From Neisseria perflava (lineage in GTDB: Bacteria > Pseudomonadota > Gammaproteobacteria > Burkholderiales > Neisseriaceae), in the NCBI RefSeq assembly GCF_019334725.1, contig NZ_CP079818.1, positions 1,488,001-1,552,000 on the forward strand: a stretch of 64,000 nt of DNA. The letters run 5' to 3'. A program made the translations under genes and the position numbers. Positions 1 to 8,491 of this stretch are shown piece by piece; the stretch's first letter is position 1, and every line of letters begins with the position of its first letter. The notes under the pieces were generated by a model. It made no database searches. It was not told the DNA's origin and saw only the letters and a list, made by a program, of their open reading frames with translations.

Positions 1-2255
1 TGGCGCGTAAAACGTTGCCGATGACGGAGCAGGATGTGCAGCATATTTTTGCCGCCATGCTGGACGATAACGGGCTGTCCGAGCAGGAGGCAGATTACTA
101 TCCGCTCAAATATCTGATAAACCAGATCAAAAAACAGTTTCCCAATCCGAGCAAAACGCTTTCAGACGGCCTGAAAAACGCCTGCGACCGTTACCGCGTC
201 TTTGCGGAAAACCTATGGGACAAGAAAGCCGCTACCGCCAACCTTGCCGCCCTGGCAGAACTGGCAGGCAGTTCCGCCGAAGCCTGCTTCCCCGCCCAAG
301 ATGACGAGTTTGCCCGATACGCCAATCCGCAACTTGCTGCTCTGCCACCGGAACAGCAGGACATATGGAGCAAAATCATTGCGCTTGCCCTATCCGCCAA
401 TGCAGGCAAGCCAAGCGAAAAATACCTGAAAGAATCCAAAACGCTGATCGACGCGTTGGGTGCGGACAGGTTCAAAAAAATGCTGTACGGCTGGATAGAA
501 TTTGTCTGCAACAGCGAAGTGCAGACCGAAACCGTCATCCACGGAGAATACAGTTACAGCACCCATGTCCTACCTGTTTGCAGCGTCAACCAGACCGTGC
601 TCAAAGGGCTGGTGTGGATGTGCAGCCATTTCCACGACAGCGCCACCCTGTCCACTCTTACCCAACTTGCGCTGCATTCATACGACAAAATCCCCAATCT
701 CGGCGCGCGCTATGCTTCCGTGGGCAACGCCTGTTTCTATGCGCTGTTCCGCTCCAAAGGGCTGGACGGCATCGCCTGCCTTTCGCGCCTGCGCCTGCGG
801 ATTAAGTTCAGCAATGTGCAAAGCGCGATTGCCAAATATTTGGACGAAGCCGCTGCGCAGCGGGGTGTATCCCGCAACGAAATCGAAGACATGGCGGTGG
901 ACAGCTTCGGCTTGCAGGAAGGCTGCCGCGACTATGACTTCGGCGGCTACACCTGCCGTCTGGCGGTAACGGGCGTAGGCAAGTCCGAACTGCGCTGGTT
1001 CAAACCCGACGGCTCGCCGCAGAAAACCGTACCCGCCTTCGTGAAAACCGACCATGCCGACAAACTGAAAAAGCTCAAAGCCACACAAAAAAACCTCAAC
1101 ACCACGCTCACCGCCCAACGCGACCGCTTGGACCAAATGATGCGCTCCGAACACCGCGTACCGCTGGAACACGCCGAACAGTATTACTGGCAGCACGGAC
1201 TGATGTCCTGCCTCACGCGTCCGCTAATATGGCAGTTTTTCCGCGACGAAAACGATACGCAGGGTCGCGCTGCACTGTGGTTAGACGGAACATGGGTGGA
1301 CGAAACGGGCGCACAAACCGATGTTTCAGACTGCCTGCAAGTCAGCTTGTGGCATCCCGCGCTTGCCACGCAGCAAAGCATCGCCCAGTGGCGTCAACTG
1401 CTGCTGGACAAAGAAATCCGCCAGCCGTTGAAACAGGCATACCGTGAAATCTATCTGCTCACCGAAGCCGAAATCAACACCAAAACATACAGCAACCGCT
1501 TTGCCGCCCACATCCTGAAACAACACCAATATATGACGCTTGCCAAAGGACGCGGCTGGAGGGGCTCGCTGGCCGGTGCGTGGGACGGTAGCGACGACGC
1601 AACCGTATCGTTGGATTTGCCCGAATACAACCTACGCGCCGAATTTTGGACAAACGCGGTGGATAGCGAAGAAGCATGGACGGAAAGCGGTATCTGGCAG
1701 TATGTCAGTACCGACCAAGTGCGCTTTCACCGGTTGGACGACGATTACCATGCCACTGTGCTGGACTTAATTGATATTCCGCCGCGCGTGTTTTCCGAAG
1801 TGTTGCGCGACGTGGATTTGTTTGTGGGCGTGGCCAGCGTAGGTAATGACCCGACCTGGGAAGACAACGGTGGAGAGGCACGTTTTTACAGCTACTGGCA
1901 AAGCTATTCCTTCGGTGACTTGGGCGAAGTCGCCAAAACCCGCAAAGCCGTATTGGAAACCCTGCTGCCGCGCCTGAAAATTGCCAAGGTTGCCCACATA
2001 GACGGCAACTTCCTCGTCGTACAGGGCAAGCTGCGTACCTACAAAATCCACATCGGCAGCAGCAACATCCTGATGCTGCCGGATGATCAATACCTCTGCA
2101 TCGTACCCGACAGCCGCAAAAAAGACGTATCCGACAAGCTGTTTATTCCGTTTGAAGGTGACAACACGCTCTCAGTCATCCTCTCCAAAGCCATGCTGCT
2201 GGCGGAAGACGACAAGATTACCGACAGCACGATTACCTCGCAGATTCAGCGGTAA
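1..2255 (+). CDS. DUF4132 domain protein, 5' truncated by window edge
   Basis: The frame is open from the first bases of the window to the stop at 2253-2255. The TTG at 15 is only the first possible start inside the window, so the gene most likely begins upstream. The visible part is about 746 residues. A stretch near residues 305-400 (G-x-Y-x-C-R-L, then RWFKPDGSPQKTVPAFVK, then a Lys/Leu-rich helix and RPLIWQFF) is the hallmark of the DUF4132 (MolR-like) family. The C-terminus carries the family's DLFVGVASVGNDPTW block. Family function is not established; an old link to molybdate regulation (MolR) is weak. No signal peptide or membrane segment is visible. A DUS lies inside the coding sequence near 164. 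The family call is good; the role is unknown. Confidence 0.85.
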   Translation, partial: ARKTLPMTEQDVQHIFAAMLDDNGLSEQEADYYPLKYLINQIKKQFPNPSKTLSDGLKNACDRYRVFAENLWDKKAATANLAALAELAGSSAEACFPAQDDEFARYANPQLAALPPEQQDIWSKIIALALSANAGKPSEKYLKESKTLIDALGADRFKKMLYGWIEFVCNSEVQTETVIHGEYSYSTHVLPVCSVNQTVLKGLVWMCSHFHDSATLSTLTQLALHSYDKIPNLGARYASVGNACFYALFRSKGLDGIACLSRLRLRIKFSNVQSAIAKYLDEAAAQRGVSRNEIEDMAVDSFGLQEGCRDYDFGGYTCRLAVTGVGKSELRWFKPDGSPQKTVPAFVKTDHADKLKKLKATQKNLNTTLTAQRDRLDQMMRSEHRVPLEHAEQYYWQHGLMSCLTRPLIWQFFRDENDTQGRAALWLDGTWVDETGAQTDVSDCLQVSLWHPALATQQSIAQWRQLLLDKEIRQPLKQAYREIYLLTEAEINTKTYSNRFAAHILKQHQYMTLAKGRGWRGSLAGAWDGSDDATVSLDLPEYNLRAEFWTNAVDSEEAWTESGIWQYVSTDQVRFHRLDDDYHATVLDLIDIPPRVFSEVLRDVDLFVGVASVGNDPTWEDNGGEARFYSYWQSYSFGDLGEVAKTRKAVLETLLPRLKIAKVAHIDGNFLVVQGKLRTYKIHIGSSNILMLPDDQYLCIVPDSRKKDVSDKLFIPFEGDNTLSVILSKAMLLAEDDKITDSTITSQIQR

Positions 2256-2263
2256 ATTGGGAT

Positions 2264-2304
2264 AGCCTGAAAACGCAAATGCCCCATCCTTGCGGTTTCA
2301 GGCT
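2264..2304 (+). terminator. Probable intrinsic terminator after the DUF4132 gene
   Basis: Inverted repeat with 15-base arms (2264-2278 and 2290-2304, one mismatch) and an 11-base loop, 9 bases after the stop codon. The run of T after it is short (TTT), so termination may be weak. Unlike most terminators here it is not built from the standard DUS. Confidence 0.5.
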
Positions 2305-2418
2305 GTTTGGGAACACAAGACGCGTAGGCAGCATATGTCCTCCCGACGGAAAGAACACAATACATATTTTTACCATAAATATATTGCTTTTCATTTGATT
2401 TAGATAACCGACAACATC

Positions 2419-4362
2419 ATGAAGCCTGCTTTTTGCCTCCCAATATTGCTTTTACTTTCAGCCTGCCGTCCTGAAGCTGAGACAGCCGACACGGCTGCAC
2501 CAACGGCGCGTAAGCCTTCTTATTACGAGTCTGAAAAGCGTCAACCAACAGCCACTCCAATTAAAACACAAATTCCTGTGTTATCTGCAATCAAAAGTCA
2601 GGCTGATTTTGACTTACTTTCGCGTATCTATGAGCAAGGTAGTGAATATGAAATTCCTCATATCCTCTTTCTCATCGATCGTGAAGATGATAACCGTACC
2701 GACTACATCAATACTCCCAAATTTCGGCTGCATGAGCATTATCTGGCTACTATCTTGAAACCCATGCTGTCAAAAACTGAATTGAATCAACAATACCGTA
2801 GTCCTAATCGGCGTTATCTGTTTGGTACGATCAGTTGGCAGAATAGTACTCAGGAATATGTTTATGAGTTTTGGGAAGGAGACAAAATCACGCCTGAATT
2901 GTTGAAATTGGCAGCAGGTTGTCTGAAAGACAGTTTCTACGCTCCGTTGCGTTATAAAACCAATTCTTTATGGCAGGAAACCGTTGCTGAGCAAAGTAAA
3001 GTTCCTTTTATTACCCAAGAAAGTTTGATTAAAAATTTCCCCTACCTGCCTCTAAACCAAGGTAAAGCGATAGGCACATTACGCGTTATTGCCAAAGAAG
3101 ATGATCTTTATAATGTCGGTGCCGATGATATTATTATTTTGAAAGAGGTTCCCCTAGAGCTGCCACCTGTGGCGGGGATTATCAGTGAGAAACCATCTAC
3201 TGCACTATCGCATGTGAATGTATTGGCACGCGGCTGGGGGATTCCAAATATTTACCTTAAAGACGCAGAAAAAATCCTAGCCCCATATATTCGCTGTCGT
3301 ATCGAATTTGAAGCGACTGCTAAGCAATACCGAATTGTCCAAACCAACCGGAACACTACCAGTAAAAGCTTTTCAGACGGCCTTACCCTGCCCCAACCTG
3401 ATGTTTCCGATTACAGCCTTCGGGCTTTGACAAACCTGCGCCGTGATGACAGCCATTACTGCGGCAGTAAGGCTGCCAACCTCGGCCATATCCGCGCCCA
3501 TATTGCAGGCAGTAATGTACCTGATGGATTCTGCATTCCGTTTGCCTACTATCAAGCCATGATGGATAGACTGGGTATTAACGCAACAACACTGGCACAC
3601 ATCGAAACACAAAGTGATGGAGACAACCGCAAGCGCCGCACTGCTTTACTCACACTGCAGAAAAAAATTACCGATGCCGAAATCCCGTCAGAATGGAAGC
3701 ACAGATGGGCTGAGCAATGGCGTAATCAATTAAACAGCAAAGGCGTGTTTATCCGCAGCTCCTCTAATTCCGAAGACCTGCCCAATTTCAGCGGCGCAGG
3801 ACTGTACACCACAGTGCCAAATGTTACTGATGAAAACGCGTTGGCTGAAGCAGTGAAGCAATCTTGGGCTTCTGTCTTCAATTACAGCGCATACGAAGCC
3901 CGCCGTATTGCCGGATTGCCTCACGATAGCGTGAAAATGAGTGTCTTTGTGCAACAAAGCATCAATGCAGATTTCTCCGGCGTGTTGGTTACCATCAATC
4001 CTTATGATATTGCTCAGAAAAACAGCTCCTACATTGCCGCCAAACGCGGGTTGGGTATTCGTGTCGTTGAGGGCAAACGGGTAGCCGAACAGGTAGTCTA
4101 TAACCGTCGCAATGATTCTGTACAACGTCTCAGCTCCTCTAATGAAACCACAGCGTTGCAACTGGATAAAAACGGTGGAGTACGAGAAGTTCCTGTAACC
4201 AGTGGTAACGTGATGAATCAAGAACAAATACGTCGCCTTGACCAAACCGGCCAACAAATCAAACAGCTATTTGCAAATGGTGAGCAGGACATCGAATGGG
4301 CGTTTGATAATGGTAAGCTTGTTATCCTCCAGGCACGACCGTATCTAAACGGCACACGTTAA
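2419..4362 (+). CDS. Lipoprotein with phosphohistidine-like and PEP-synthase/PPDK ATP-binding domains
   Basis: This 647-residue protein starts with a lipoprotein signal ending in LLLLSAC (Cys16 as the lipidation site). Around residues 240-275 is a swivelling phosphohistidine-domain motif (VAGIISEKPSTALSHVNVLA), the His being the candidate phospho-acceptor. From about residue 350 to the end comes a PPDK_N/PEP-synthase-type ATP-grasp domain, with GSKAANLGHI, RSSSNSEDLPNFSGAGLY and the closing motif DIEWAFDNGKLVILQARP. In PEP synthase the ATP domain comes first; here it follows the His domain, an order closer to alpha-glucan water dikinase. The PEP-binding barrel is absent. A dikinase fold on an exported lipoprotein is odd, because ATP is not expected outside the cytoplasm. 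Substrate and activity are unknown. A DUS sits in the linker between the domains near 3376. Confidence 0.8.
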   Translation: MKPAFCLPILLLLSACRPEAETADTAAPTARKPSYYESEKRQPTATPIKTQIPVLSAIKSQADFDLLSRIYEQGSEYEIPHILFLIDREDDNRTDYINTPKFRLHEHYLATILKPMLSKTELNQQYRSPNRRYLFGTISWQNSTQEYVYEFWEGDKITPELLKLAAGCLKDSFYAPLRYKTNSLWQETVAEQSKVPFITQESLIKNFPYLPLNQGKAIGTLRVIAKEDDLYNVGADDIIILKEVPLELPPVAGIISEKPSTALSHVNVLARGWGIPNIYLKDAEKILAPYIRCRIEFEATAKQYRIVQTNRNTTSKSFSDGLTLPQPDVSDYSLRALTNLRRDDSHYCGSKAANLGHIRAHIAGSNVPDGFCIPFAYYQAMMDRLGINATTLAHIETQSDGDNRKRRTALLTLQKKITDAEIPSEWKHRWAEQWRNQLNSKGVFIRSSSNSEDLPNFSGAGLYTTVPNVTDENALAEAVKQSWASVFNYSAYEARRIAGLPHDSVKMSVFVQQSINADFSGVLVTINPYDIAQKNSSYIAAKRGLGIRVVEGKRVAEQVVYNRRNDSVQRLSSSNETTALQLDKNGGVREVPVTSGNVMNQEQIRRLDQTGQQIKQLFANGEQDIEWAFDNGKLVILQARPYLNGTR

Positions 4363-4366
4363 AGTA

Positions 4367-4402
4367 AAAGGCCGTCTGAAATTATCGTTTCAGACGGCCT
4401 TT
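4367..4402 (+). terminator. DUS-pair terminator
   Basis: Inverted pair of complete uptake sequences (AAAGGCCGTCTGAAA and its reverse complement) ending in TTT, directly after the stop of the dikinase-like lipoprotein gene. Confidence 0.85.
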
Positions 4403-4452
4403 GCATCATGAATTAGTTATACCCTATACTTCCCGTTCTCCAAGGAACTATG

Positions 4453-5085
4453 ATGTCAAAACAACTCACTTTTTATTTTATTCGCCATGGCCGTACCCAA
4501 TGGAACGAACAAGGACTTTTACAGGGATCCGGCAATTCACCACTAACCGAACAAGGAATTGCAGGAGCTCAGAAAACCGGCGTAGCGCTACAACAAGTAG
4601 AATTTACCGCTGCTTACTCCAGCATTTTACAACGTGCTATTGATACGGCTGGCCATATTATCGGCCAGCGTCCCATTCCTCTTTTTCAACACTGTGGACT
4701 AAATGAACAATCTTTTGGAAGTTGGGAAGGTATGCAGATCGCTGACTTGCGGAAGCTAACCGAATTCAAACAACTGACCAATGACCCGGCAGCTTATAAA
4801 GCATTAAGCAATGGTGGCGAAACCTTTGAACAATTAGCAGTACGTGCAATGGACGCCCTTTACGATATCATTAAGGTACATCAATCGGGTGCTAATATTT
4901 TAGTGGTATCGCATGGCCATACCTTGCGACTTTTATTGTCCTTACTGGGCGGAGCGACTTGGGAAAACCATCGTGATGAGGGTAAATCCGTGTCATTGTT
5001 AAATACTTCGATCAGTATTGTGAAATACAATAGTGAAAGCGGTTTTCATATTGAGCAGCTTAACGATGTGGCTCATTTACAATAA
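4453..5085 (+). CDS. Histidine phosphatase family protein (phosphoglycerate mutase-like)
   Basis: About 210 residues. The N-terminus has the catalytic RHGRTQWNEQG motif; the distal pair is the Glu in NEQSFGSWEG and the His in VVSHGHTLRLLL. These define the histidine phosphatase superfamily (GpmB/CobC/phosphatase branch). The exact substrate cannot be told from sequence. Two ATGs lie at 4450 and 4453. I prefer 4453, because AAGGA at 4442-4446 is then 6 bases upstream instead of 3. It stands alone between a terminator and a long AT-rich gap. Confidence 0.85.
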   Translation: MSKQLTFYFIRHGRTQWNEQGLLQGSGNSPLTEQGIAGAQKTGVALQQVEFTAAYSSILQRAIDTAGHIIGQRPIPLFQHCGLNEQSFGSWEGMQIADLRKLTEFKQLTNDPAAYKALSNGGETFEQLAVRAMDALYDIIKVHQSGANILVVSHGHTLRLLLSLLGGATWENHRDEGKSVSLLNTSISIVKYNSESGFHIEQLNDVAHLQ

Positions 5086-5228
5086 TTACCTATTTCACAC
5101 ATCAACACACTGTTAGTCTGTTAGCTCAAGCCCCAATACGCTTGTTTTAAATCTACTCATTATTTTTTATTTTAAATCTCAACCCAAACAACGTCTTTTC
5201 TATATTTAATGTCTCTACCGTAAATTCT

Positions 5229-5266
5229 AAAAAACCGTTTGAACTTAAAGATTCAAATGGTTTTTT
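5229..5266. terminator. AT-rich intrinsic terminator, possibly bidirectional
   Basis: Arms of 15 bases (5229-5243 and 5252-5266, one mismatch) with A6 on the left and T6 on the right, so it can terminate both the phosphatase gene (+) and the OYE gene (-). It is not DUS-derived. The rest of 5086-5348 is AT-rich with no gene. Confidence 0.65.
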
Positions 5267-5348
5267 AGTATCAACTTATTTATATTCATACTTTTAAATA
5301 CGGTTAAATTTTAAAATTTAATCCTCCTTCAAATCCCTGCTTACCCTC

Positions 5349-6560
5349 TCAAGATCTGCCAGTATTTAAACTGGCTTTGCCGTTTTCCCACAAAGTTTTC
5401 AGCAATACTTTCCACGCTGACAATTTGGGATCAGGCTGTTTGCCTTGTCCAATCAAGTCCATTTGCGTCATATACCAGTTCATTTCCAACATCACGCCTG
5501 CTTTTTCATCAACAAATGCTACGTCAGTTTTGATGCGGTCTGTTTGTACGGTTTGGTAAGTACCGTTTTGCATTTGGTTTGCCAAATCAGGCACTAAGGC
5601 AAACGGGCGGGCGACGCCGACCAAATCTAAATGGCCGCTAGATAAGGCATCTTCCATTGCAGTTTGCGAACGGAAGCCGCCGGTAATAATCAGCGGAACT
5701 TGGCTGACTGCACGGGCTTTTTCAGCGTAATCGATGAAGAAGGCTTCGCGTTTGCGGGTGCTGTCTTTAGCCGCGAGCATTTGCGGGCTTTCGTAGTTGC
5801 CACCGGAAACTTCAATAAAATCAATGCCCATTTCCGATAACTTTTGTACCACCTGCACCGATTCGCTTTCGTCAAATCCGCCTTTTTGGAAATCTGCCGA
5901 ATTGAGTTTTACACCCACCAAGAAATCTTTGCCCACAGCGGCGCGGATGGCGGTGTAGGTTTCCAAAAGGAAGCGCATACGGTTTTCCAAGCTGCCGCCC
6001 CATTGGTCTTGGCGGCGGTTGTGGTGCGGCGAGAGGAATTGGCTGATGAGATAGCCGTGCGCGGCGTGAATCTGTACGCCTGAAAATCCTGCCTGTTCGG
6101 CAATTTTCGCGGTTTGTACGAATTGCTGAATCAGCCCGTTGATTTCATCGGCAGTCAATTCGCGCGGCGGATTGATAAAGCCGTCCATACCCACTAACGG
6201 CACGGCGCTCGGCGCAAGAGGCGTTTTATTGACCACCGCAGGCGACTGTTTGCCCGCATGGTTGATTTGCATGATGAGCAGCGTGTCGTTTTGTGTACCG
6301 GCTTTCGCCCATTTTTTTAGCATCTCAAGGCTGCGGTCGTCTGAAATCACCACATCGTTTATCGAACCCTTGCCGCTTTCGGCGACCATCACATTGCCCG
6401 TAACCAACACACCTGCACCACCTTTTGCCCAAGTGTCGTACAGGTGGACAAGTTTTTCAGACGGCTGGTCGTTTTGGGCAAGTTGCTCTTCCATGGCGGA
6501 TTTGAAGATACGGTTTTTGGCGGTTTTGCCGTTTGGAAAAGTGAATGGCGTGAATAACAT
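5349..6560 (-). CDS. NADH:flavin oxidoreductase, old yellow enzyme family
   Basis: 403 residues. The start of the barrel (MLFTPFTFPNGKTAKNRIF) and the active-site region HAAHGYLISQFLSPHHNRR followed by WGGSLENRMRFLLE are typical of the OYE/NADH oxidase family of FMN enzymes. These reduce activated C=C bonds in quinones, enals and other electrophiles. The start has AAAGGAA 6 bases upstream. It lies 73 bp downstream of an ArsR-type regulator on the same strand, so the two are probably one operon. A DUS of the GTCGTCTGAA (mucosa-type) dialect lies in the coding sequence at 6335-6345. The physiological substrate is unknown. Confidence 0.9.
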   Translation of the reverse strand: MLFTPFTFPNGKTAKNRIFKSAMEEQLAQNDQPSEKLVHLYDTWAKGGAGVLVTGNVMVAESGKGSINDVVISDDRSLEMLKKWAKAGTQNDTLLIMQINHAGKQSPAVVNKTPLAPSAVPLVGMDGFINPPRELTADEINGLIQQFVQTAKIAEQAGFSGVQIHAAHGYLISQFLSPHHNRRQDQWGGSLENRMRFLLETYTAIRAAVGKDFLVGVKLNSADFQKGGFDESESVQVVQKLSEMGIDFIEVSGGNYESPQMLAAKDSTRKREAFFIDYAEKARAVSQVPLIITGGFRSQTAMEDALSSGHLDLVGVARPFALVPDLANQMQNGTYQTVQTDRIKTDVAFVDEKAGVMLEMNWYMTQMDLIGQGKQPDPKLSAWKVLLKTLWENGKASLNTGRS

Positions 6561-6633
6561 AATCGTTCCTTTAAGTTGATAAGTTTAAAAATGTAAACGT
6601 ATTTGGGTAAGAATAAAGGGTTAACGGATAACC

Positions 6634-6945
6634 CTATTTTGAAAGCGGGCAATTTTGGGCCATCAAATCAGCAAGCTGTTTCAACTTCGCCACCGCATCC
6701 GCCATGGCAATACTGTAAAACCGTTCTTTGCCGACCTGCTCCACCGCCACCGCCCCGGCTTGCAACATGATTTTCAAATGATGCGACACCGCAGGGCGCG
6801 ACAGATGCAGATGCTCGGTCAGCTCATTCACATTCATCTTGCCATGTTCCCACAGCACGCGCAGGATTTGATGGCGGTTTTCATCGCTCAACACGGTAAA
6901 AATGGGAATGCACTCGCGCATTAAATTCATCGTTTGTTGTGGCAT
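6634..6945 (-). CDS. ArsR-family winged-helix transcriptional regulator
   Basis: 103 residues with an ArsR/SmtB fold: VLSDENRHQILRVLWEHGKM, then NVNELTEHLHLSRPAVSHHLK as the recognition helix-turn-helix, then QVGKERFYSI in the wing. The metal-binding ELCVCDL motif of ArsR/SmtB is absent; the equivalent stretch reads MNVNELTEHL. The signal is therefore unlikely to be a metal held at that site and may be redox or an organic ligand. It precedes the OYE gene on the same strand and probably regulates it. An in-frame Met at codon 6 is an alternative start. Confidence 0.88.
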   Translation of the reverse strand: MPQQTMNLMRECIPIFTVLSDENRHQILRVLWEHGKMNVNELTEHLHLSRPAVSHHLKIMLQAGAVAVEQVGKERFYSIAMADAVAKLKQLADLMAQNCPLSK

Positions 6946-7110
6946 ATTCGGATTCTTGAGTTTATATGTTTAAAAACTTGAACGCATTTTAGAAGGAATG
7001 AAGGGGAATGTCAAAGGGGATTTTCAGAAGATGGTTTTAGTGTACAAATCACAGCGTTTCATCAATAATCATATCAGTCTGCAAGCCGTTTCAGACGACC
7101 TTTTCGTAAT

Positions 7111-7166
7111 AAAGAGCGGTCAAATTTTTAAGTATTTTGCAAATCATCTTAAAAATTTGACCGCTT
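7111..7166. repeat. Hybrid uptake-signal hairpin, copy A (Pasteurellaceae-like)
   Basis: A 56-bp element with a perfect 18-bp inverted repeat (arms 7115-7132 and 7148-7165, loop 15 bases). The left end reads AAAGAGCGGTCAAATTTTT, one base away from the Haemophilus uptake signal core AAGTGCGGT in its usual AT-rich context. The right end, read on the minus strand, gives GCAAGCGGTC, one base from the Actinobacillus-type signal ACAAGCGGTC. A neisserial DUS pair surrounds it (TTCAGACGACC at 7090-7100 and GCCGTCTGAA near 7188). It lies downstream of the thioredoxin-like gene and upstream of arsR. Copies B and C are at 11014 and 13111. Confidence 0.75.
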
Positions 7167-7211
7167 GCATCATTATCAAGACCGCAGCCGTCTGAAACAT
7201 TGATAGACCGG

Positions 7212-7547
7212 TTACTGATGTCCGCTTTCTGCTATTTTTGTCCATTTTGCCAATGTCTGCTTCATCTGTGCCTGAGGGATGAAGCGGGCCATCCGTTCTA
7301 CTTCCTTGCCTTGATAAAACAGCAGCCATGCAGGTGCGGTCAGTACGTGGAAACGTCCAGCCATTTCGGGTATTTCAGCAATATCGGCTTTTACAGCATA
7401 CACATTTCCTTCCACCGCCAAAGCTGAGTCAAGCTGGGCTGCCACGACCGTACAAACACCGCAGATTGGGGCTTTGATGTACAGTGATACTAAAGGGTGT
7501 GTGGCGATGGCCTGTTCGATGTCTTTCAGAGTGTGCAGTTGTTGCAT
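7212..7547 (-). CDS. Thioredoxin-like protein
   Basis: 111 residues. The redox-active motif is Cys29-Gly-Val-Cys32, preceded by the beta strand VSLYIKAPI, and the cis-Pro loop is LTAPAWLLF. This is a minimal thioredoxin fold without a signal peptide, so it acts in the cytoplasm. The CGVC dithiol differs from the canonical CGPC, and closest analogues are monothiol/dithiol 'thioredoxin family' proteins of Gram-positives and Pasteurellaceae. AAGGAG lies 9 bases before the ATG. It follows the OsmC gene on the same strand (gap 92 bp), suggesting a thiol/peroxide defence pair. Confidence 0.85.
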   Translation of the reverse strand: MQQLHTLKDIEQAIATHPLVSLYIKAPICGVCTVVAAQLDSALAVEGNVYAVKADIAEIPEMAGRFHVLTAPAWLLFYQGKEVERMARFIPQAQMKQTLAKWTKIAESGHQ

Positions 7548-7639
7548 GTCATGTACTCCTTTGAGCGATTAAGCACGTTTCAAGTTGTCTAGAAAAGGGG
7601 CTTTCAACGAAATGAAAACAAGAAAACGGTTTGAGTCGT

Positions 7640-8140
7640 CTAGATTTTTTCCACAACCACTTTTGCCCGCGTTTTCAGGCTGTTTAACACTGGGGAGGTG
7701 GCGGCTGAGCGGTCGGCGAAATTTTGCAGGGTAGGAAGGTCTGCGTCGGCTTTTACTTTTACGGTTAGCACCAGATTATCCAGTCCGCCGTAGCCATCTT
7801 CCATGCCGAACAGTTTGGCCATGTCGATACCGCCCCTTGCGGATATTTCAAACTGTTCCAGTTTCACGCCTGCCTGTGCTGCTTGCAACTCGAAACCTAT
7901 GGAGCAGCAGCCTGCCGCAGCACCGATCAGGTATTCCATCGGATTTGGGGCGGTGTTTTCACCGCCCATGTTTTTCGGTTCGTCTGTGGTAAAGGCTGGG
8001 AAGCGGCGCACGGAGATTTCGTTCTTTGTGCCGGATACCCAGCGCGAATCGGCGCGTAATCTTGCCTTGCCTTTTGTATGGTCGTTTTCAATCGCTGCCA
8101 TGGTAGTTCGGAAACGTTCGATATCTAACCCGTTAATCAT
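7640..8140 (-). CDS. OsmC-family peroxiredoxin-like protein
   Basis: 166 residues from the chosen start. The region GGENTAPNPMEYLIGAAAGC followed by CSIGFELQA is the OsmC/Ohr-fold helix carrying one redox Cys. Members reduce organic hydroperoxides or act as hydrolases. A second resolving Cys is not obvious beyond the adjacent CC pair, so a peroxidatic role is inferred from the family only. The frame is open to an upstream ATG at 8155, but AAAGGA lies 7 bases before the ATG at 8140, which decides the start. It sits between the thioredoxin-like gene and the reductase fragment, all on the minus strand. Confidence 0.85.
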   Translation of the reverse strand: MINGLDIERFRTTMAAIENDHTKGKARLRADSRWVSGTKNEISVRRFPAFTTDEPKNMGGENTAPNPMEYLIGAAAGCCSIGFELQAAQAGVKLEQFEISARGGIDMAKLFGMEDGYGGLDNLVLTVKVKADADLPTLQNFADRSAATSPVLNSLKTRAKVVVEKI

Positions 8141-8186
8141 GTTTTGTCCTTTCATATGATGAATTGCAGATGGTTTTTCGCTACAC

Positions 8187-8435
8187 TTACACGCCCATTT
8201 TCCACGCGGAGATGCGTTTCAAATTATCCACCGTGTCGTGATTGACGATGGCGGCGAACGTGCCGTCCAGTTTGGCAATTTCGGCTTTGTCTTCATTACT
8301 AAGCGCAAAATCAAAGACATTCAAGTTTTCCGCCATACGTTCGGGTTTGGTGGATTTTGCCAACACGATGATGTCGCGTTCCACCAGCCAGCGGGTAATC
8401 ACCTGCGCCATGGATTTGCCGTATTTCGTACCAAT
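8187..8435 (-). pseudogene. C-terminal fragment of an aldo/keto reductase (partial duplicate)
   Basis: The stretch from IGTKYGKSMAQVITRWL to the end matches the last 82 or so residues of the complete aldo/keto reductase at 9121-9969 almost residue for residue. The N-terminal two thirds, with the catalytic tetrad, are missing. Read through, the frame starts with an unrelated peptide at ATG 8492, which overlaps the mdaB stop codon by one base (TAATG), so a fusion peptide of 101 residues could be translated by coupling. It contains no active site. At the DNA level about 240 bp are a near-identical direct repeat of the intact gene. Confidence 0.85.
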
Positions 8436-8451
8436 TAGCGACTGACAAAAT

Positions 8452-8469
8452 GGTGGGCAAAAGCCCACC
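8452..8469. repeat. GC-rich hairpin at the duplication breakpoint
   Basis: Perfect 7-base arms (GGTGGGC / GCCCACC) around AAAA, between the end of the mdaB gene and the point where homology to the aldo/keto reductase begins. Read on the minus strand it is GGTGGGCTTTTGCCCACC. It may mark the joint created when the fragment was duplicated. Confidence 0.5.
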
Positions 8470-8491
8470 GCTTCAAGTTGATGTTTTATCA

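Noticed and set aside
4401..4643. 80-codon frame overlapping the start of the histidine phosphatase
   Set aside because: Out-of-frame shadow of the phosphatase gene with no independent signal.
8452..8469. Insertion-sequence end at the mdaB-fragment joint
   Set aside because: Only a 7-bp hairpin is present; no transposase, no longer terminal repeat and no target duplication.
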